Shown here: piece by piece, positions 39,801-45,800 of the stretch
Layout of the letters: every line of letters starts with the position of its first letter
How positions within the stretch are numbered: position 1 is the first letter of the stretch
Origin: Lineus longissimus
Lineage: Eukaryota > Nemertea > Pilidiophora > Heteronemertea > Lineidae
NCBI RefSeq assembly: GCF_910592395.1
Contig: NC_088316.1
Span: 12,402,001 to 12,466,000 of the forward strand
Direction of reading: 5' to 3'
Length of the DNA stretch: 64,000 nucleotides
Program-made: the position numbers and the translations under genes
The notes under the pieces: generated by a model
The model's database searches: none
Told to the model about the DNA's origin: nothing
What the model saw: the letters and a program-made list of their open reading frames with translations, nothing else

Positions 39801-42800
39801 TGAGAAACATCCGATCAGACACCAGAGCACCGAGAGACTGGCAAATTGTGCATACGGTGCATCAATGGAGAGTAAGCTCTGGGGATCAAGGGAGAAACAA
39901 GAGATGACAGCCAAGTTAATTATATACATTGGCCTGGTTGTGTGGTATAGCCATAAAAAGAAAAGCGCGCTAAGAAGAAGAAAAAAAGGACTGCGAAGCA
40001 CAGAAGATGACCTCATCGGTTCCTTGAACCTACCTGCAAAGGATCGACTCTCTTTAAAAAAAATATCTACCGTCCAACTTGATTGACGCAATCTTGGGTA
40101 TTTCTTTCACAAGCCTCTTTCAGCAGGGTCATGAACACGCTCGTATTCTACATTTACAGGTTATTCTGGAACTATGCCGCCATTTTCCTGAGTCTTGCCA
40201 TCAACGTGTTGATGCTGGTCACATGGAATGCTATGCTGAGCCTTGACCAGGTCGTTGGGAGCTCAAACATGACAGCACTACCAGCAGCCATATATGAGTA
40301 AGTAACTTCTCTTTTGGATTCGGAGTTATTTGAGATGCCACGAGAAAGTCTGTCGGTTTTCAGTTACAAAGTCATCTTCAGCTTTGTGATCAGGGTTGTG
40401 TCCTTTGGCCAGTATTCCTCTCTATTCTTCATAAGGGAGCAGGTACAGAGTTACAGAGCTTTGTGGTCCGGGTGGCGTCCTTTGGTCAGCATTCCTTTCT
40501 ATTCTTCATAAGGGAGCAGGCACAGAGCCCCAGAGCTTTGTGGTCAGGGTGGTGTCCTTTGGCCAGTATTCCTCTCTATTCTTTATAAGGGAGCAGACAC
40601 AGAGCCACAGAGCTATGTGATCAGGGTGGCGTCCTTTGGCCAGTATTCCTCTCTATTCTTCATAGGGGAGCAGGTTCAGAGCCACAGAGCTTTGTGGTCA
40701 GGGTGGTGTCCTTTGACCAGTATTCCTCTCTGTTCTTCATAAGGGAGCAGGTACAGAGCCCCAGAGCTTTGTGGTCAGGGTGGCGTCCTTTGGCCAGTAT
40801 TCCTCTCTATTCTTCATAGGGAAGCAGGTTCAGAGCCACAGAGCTTTGTGGTCAGGGTGGCGTCCTTTGACCAGTATTCCTCTCTATTCTTCATAAGGGA
40901 GCAGGTACAGAGCCCCAGAGCTTTGTGGTCAGGGTGGCGTCCTTTGGCCAGTATTCCTCTCTATTCTTCATAAGGCAGCAGGTCTGAAGCACACGAGCTG
41001 GAGACTGGTCGCCCGCTCCAAATTCACACTCAGCAGATTCTCATTTTCCCCGTTGTTTTTTTCTCAGTCCGATGCCAAACATCACGTTCGATCACTATCG
41101 AGAAATCAAGTATACGTTTGCTGGGGTGCACAATCTCGTGTCGCTGTTTGTCGTCATCAGCTTCTTCTTACTGAACCATCCACAGTTTCCCGAGATGCCG
41201 CGCTTTCTCCACAAGTAAGTAGCCAGGCCTTACCTTTTAGGGAGCTCAATTGAATTCCAACACCTTTAGTGCATGCACTCACAAATTTGGTGCTCACTTT
41301 TTGGTACACCTCGCTCAGAAGCATCTCAAAAGTTAAAGAGCAGATTTTTTCCACACCAAACAGCTTATCGGTTGAGTCCTTTCAAAAATTCTGATTGGAG
41401 CAGATATATTAGCAGCATGTATTAAGCAAAAGCCTCAAATTTAGCTCTTACATTAAAAAGAATACTTACTGTGTCAGAAGTTTTTATTTTTATTTTCAAA
41501 AAATTTTTCTTGAATATCTTATAAAGGGACACTAAAATACAAGTGGGCTTAAAGATTTAGATGCTCGAAAAATCAGCCCCTCCTAAGACCAAGGCCTTGT
41601 GAATATTCGTGGCCTTTTTTTCTTGGGAATGTTGGGTGAAATAATTTAAACCAACAACTTTTCAAACTCTGATGAGTTTTCAAAACTCTGTAAGTTCTTT
41701 TTGTTGAATAAACAATATTTCCACCCTTGTGGTTTTCCTCCGAAGTATCTTCAGGTGAGTCTTGACTTCTGACTTCTTTCTTTTTTTCAGCTGTTGCGGT
41801 TTACGCAAAGATGAGCCAGATGAGGTGATGAAAAAGCGAAAATCCAAACTGGAGACGCGGTTCTTTAGCTTTAAGACACTGTATTACCTTGTGAGTACTG
41901 CGAGAAGTTTCCTACATTGATAGAAAGTATCCTCTCGGTTCTGTGTCTGGTAACATGTTCAAAACTGTTCCCGAGTTAACATGTGGATTTGTTTTTATTG
42001 TCTCCATTTCATTTCATTGGAACAACCAATGGCAACGTCTAAAGAGACAAACATAGTCTTTTTACTTTGGTATATGCGTGATATAGGCATATCAATATGT
42101 CAACAAAATTGAGATTGAAAATGACCTACCAGGTGCCTCCCATGTTTTGTGCATTTTACCCACTTTTACCCATTTTACCCATTTTTTCAGCTGAGCGCCA
42201 GGCCCTTGGGCCTCTTGTTAAAGAGTGGTCTACATACTTTATTTGCCCTCTTGCCGACACTCTCGTGGCATGACACATTTTTTAACCTTAATCAGTAAAT
42301 TAACAAACAGGTTTGTGACATCATGAATCCAATATAAAAAAGCGGAAGGATTAACTTCACATTTATCTCCTCTCCTTTTGATAGCTTTTCCTTGGTTTTT
42401 CCATCGCCGGCACGGCCTACACCGAATACTTCTTCTGTTTCCATCTCCTGAACATTGTCAACAATAACCAGCTTCTAAGTCGGGTCATCAGTGCAGTCAC
42501 TCTGAACGGTGAGTTGTTTAGTAGTTCAGTTCCTTTTGAGGATTGAGGCAGAATACTGCAAAACCGGAACGTTTCCCGTACGTTCTAATTGAAAGTTTTT
42601 CGCAACCAACAAAATTTTGAGAAAAAATAAAACAGCAAAAATTTGAACTGAGATATCAAAAAACTGTTACAGTGTTCTCAAAAAGATGCAATTTCACAAA
42701 ACTGCAAACTCCATATACAGTCCAATTCACAATTGACAGCCTGTAAATCGCGTAGGTTGCATGTACATGATGTGCTATGCACGTCACCCGCAGCGAAACG

Positions 42801-45800
42801 GTCAAATCAAATCCAGATATCAAGGTCAAGATTATGTGAAACCCTGTTTCTGTTCCAGGTAAATCACTGCTATGGGTTGGAGTTCTTGGCGTCGTGATTT
42901 TCTACATCTATGCACTCATCGCATTTGCGTTCTTCCGGCCAACCTTTGACCCGAGCCAGAACTGGTACTGCAAGAACCTCTTTCAGTGCTTCGTGACGAT
43001 CATACGATACGGCCTCATCGGAGACATGTTCGAGGTGAGTGATGCGTATTGCTGCGGTTTAAAGTCTGCTACAACTATGTTAATCTGAGAATATAACATT
43101 TAGATACCACGGTGGGTGTAGGTATTGGTTTACTTTTGCAACACAATAGAAACAAGGCCCTCCCATTACAGTGTTGGAGGGGTACAATCAGATAAAAATA
43201 ATAAATGCAGGCCTTACACCCCTCATAATTAACTAATCTTTTGTATGTTTCTTTTGTGTCGTCATTTCCTCTCCAGGTAAACACAAACTTCTTAGTCAAA
43301 CCGATACCTTCAGCCACCGTGGATATGTTGATAAAAATAAATGATTGATTTTCCAAAGTTACCATGCTCAAGTTTTTTTAAACTTTTCAATAACTAACGT
43401 TTTTTTTGCTGCGAACATCAGGGACTGCGCGGTGCCAGACGAACTGGACAGGTAAACCCTTTGGATTCTACGTGTAAATCTCCTTTAAACTATCATACAT
43501 GTCTTCTCTTATTCATGTTATTTCTATATAAAATCAGGGACTGCGCGGCCATGGACGTAGTTCTGGACAGGTAAAATCAGGGCCTATACATGTTTAGTGT
43601 TTATCTTGATATTTCTCATTTTTTCTCTTCAGGCCACACTTTTTTTATTCGTTGGATTACGAATAATATGTGGGTGGGGCGGAAGTCTTAAAAAAAAGAA
43701 AAATAAATTTTTTCTTCAGACTCAAAGCCTGGGGCGGGAATTAATAAATTCCATCGGACTCAAAATCTATGCGGGTCGGGGAAATTAAATATTAAACACC
43801 TGCTTATTTTTTATCAATTTTGGTCTCAGATCATACAAGAGTCATACAATTGGTCGTCGGGAAAAATGTTCTTGTTTATTTCTCTCTATTTTATTGTCAG
43901 GGGAGAAAAAAATGTGTGTCAAAAACAGTCATCAGGACTCAGGGGATTCGTTATCCAACAAATAAAAAATATGTGGCCTCATGGGTTTTGTTTCTTTATA
44001 TTTGTTGTCATTTGGATGTTTATAATGTTTTATGATAGATTTGAAAATTGTCCAAAAATTGTCCAATACAGTGGAACCTCTCTTAGCGGACACCTCCTAG
44101 CAGGACATCCTCACTATTAGGGACAGTGATTTTTGGTCCAAAGGGGTTGTTTCTATACAATTATACCTCCTTAATAAGGACAGCATTTGTCAGTCCCTAG
44201 GGTGTCCTTAATAGAGAGATTCTACTGTATGTACTTCACATATACATGTGCATGTACGTATATCAGATTGAAATCAATTTCTTGGTGATGTTGGGTTTGT
44301 CTTTTTTGCAATGGCCGAAATTATACTCTTTGCACCCTACATGTATTTGATGCATCTCAAACTCACTTTAGTGCAATGTATCATCACGATGGTCAATGTG
44401 CTATAAGTTAGTTTGAGTGGCATCAATAGGGAATGGTTGTTTTGCATGACATCTGCAATAGTTTAGGTTAGGCCAAATAAAAAAAATTCCCGGTTTATCA
44501 TCAGTAACTTTTCAAAAATTCAACGAGGCAGAGGTTTTTCATTTTTATTTTTAATTGATTTTTTTTCTTCAATATCTTATAAAGGGACACTAAAATACAA
44601 AAAAGATGAATGCTTTGTTTTCTAACCTATAAAGAAATACATTTTACAACATCAAACGTCAAAACACTGCACTCTGGATTTATCATTTTAAATGATTTCG
44701 TTTCGTTGATTGTGTGTGTCCTGTCTGTGTTTACCCTGGATGATGGCAGGATGAATGTATGGCTGCTTTATCTGGTGCTAGATGCCACCTCCGGAACAGG
44801 GTCTGTTCAGGCATAGGTAATCAGTGGTAAATGGACGTATTTTCAGATTTTTTCAGTAAAAAAAAAATTGAAATTGTATGCGGCGCCGTTTTTGAATGCA
44901 GGCGCCGATGATAAATCGGGAATTTTTTTATTTGGCCTTCTTGAGAATATTTTAAAAGTTTTTAAAAAAATTTGGCAGTTAGTGGGTTAAAAAAGATTTC
45001 ATTGATGGCAGATTGGTTTAAATTCGGGTAAAAAGGGGATAACAAATTTCAATTAGGGAGAGATAGTACTTGAAATGATGAAATGATCAATCAGGTCAGA
45101 AATAAAAAGGCAAGAAATCGACCCAGTTCATTCAATCGCAACTCATGCCATTACCTTTTCAGAATATGCCGCTAACTTTATTCCATTCCCTTTTCAGAAT
45201 ATGCCCATCCATGATTCGGAGGCAAACTTTGAACGGTTTGGGATGTACGTCCTTTTCAATGTGTCGTTCTTTATCTTCATTACGACTATCGGACTGAACA
45301 TCATCTTCGGCATCATTGTGGATACATTCTCTGAGCTAAGGGACCTCAAGGTGAGTTTAGTGTAATATCAAGATCACGAGAAGTTTGGACGATCCAAAGC
45401 TTATATGTGACCCACGACAAAACCAGTCGCATGTCGCATAAGTAGGAAAGCGTTAACGACCTTGTAAATAAGACTAGACACAATAGTTGATATGGTAATT
45501 GCAATAGCATGTCATCTTTCCGTCCACAGTTGTATGAAATAACACGGCATCAGAACCCTTGTCACTGCCATGCGACAAACGACTGGTTTTGTCATGGAGG
45601 GTCACATATATGTAAGTTCGGAACGCATTTTTCCAACCAGCCAGTGCGCATGCCAAGAGAGCTTGACAATGTTCGTAGAGATTGCATCGTGAAACTCTTG
45701 CACTGGTTTATCATTTCATATTTTGACTGATCAAACTCCTTGTCTTTACAGTGGACTGCCGAGAAGGACATGAGAGACTGTTGCTTCGTCTGCAGTAGGA

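Noticed and set aside
43571-45197. A third post-filter microexon or an exon with the missing GGGxGD motif
   Set aside because: I looked for GGACTGCG-like or Gly-rich segments with splice sites and found none by eye; a search should repeat this.
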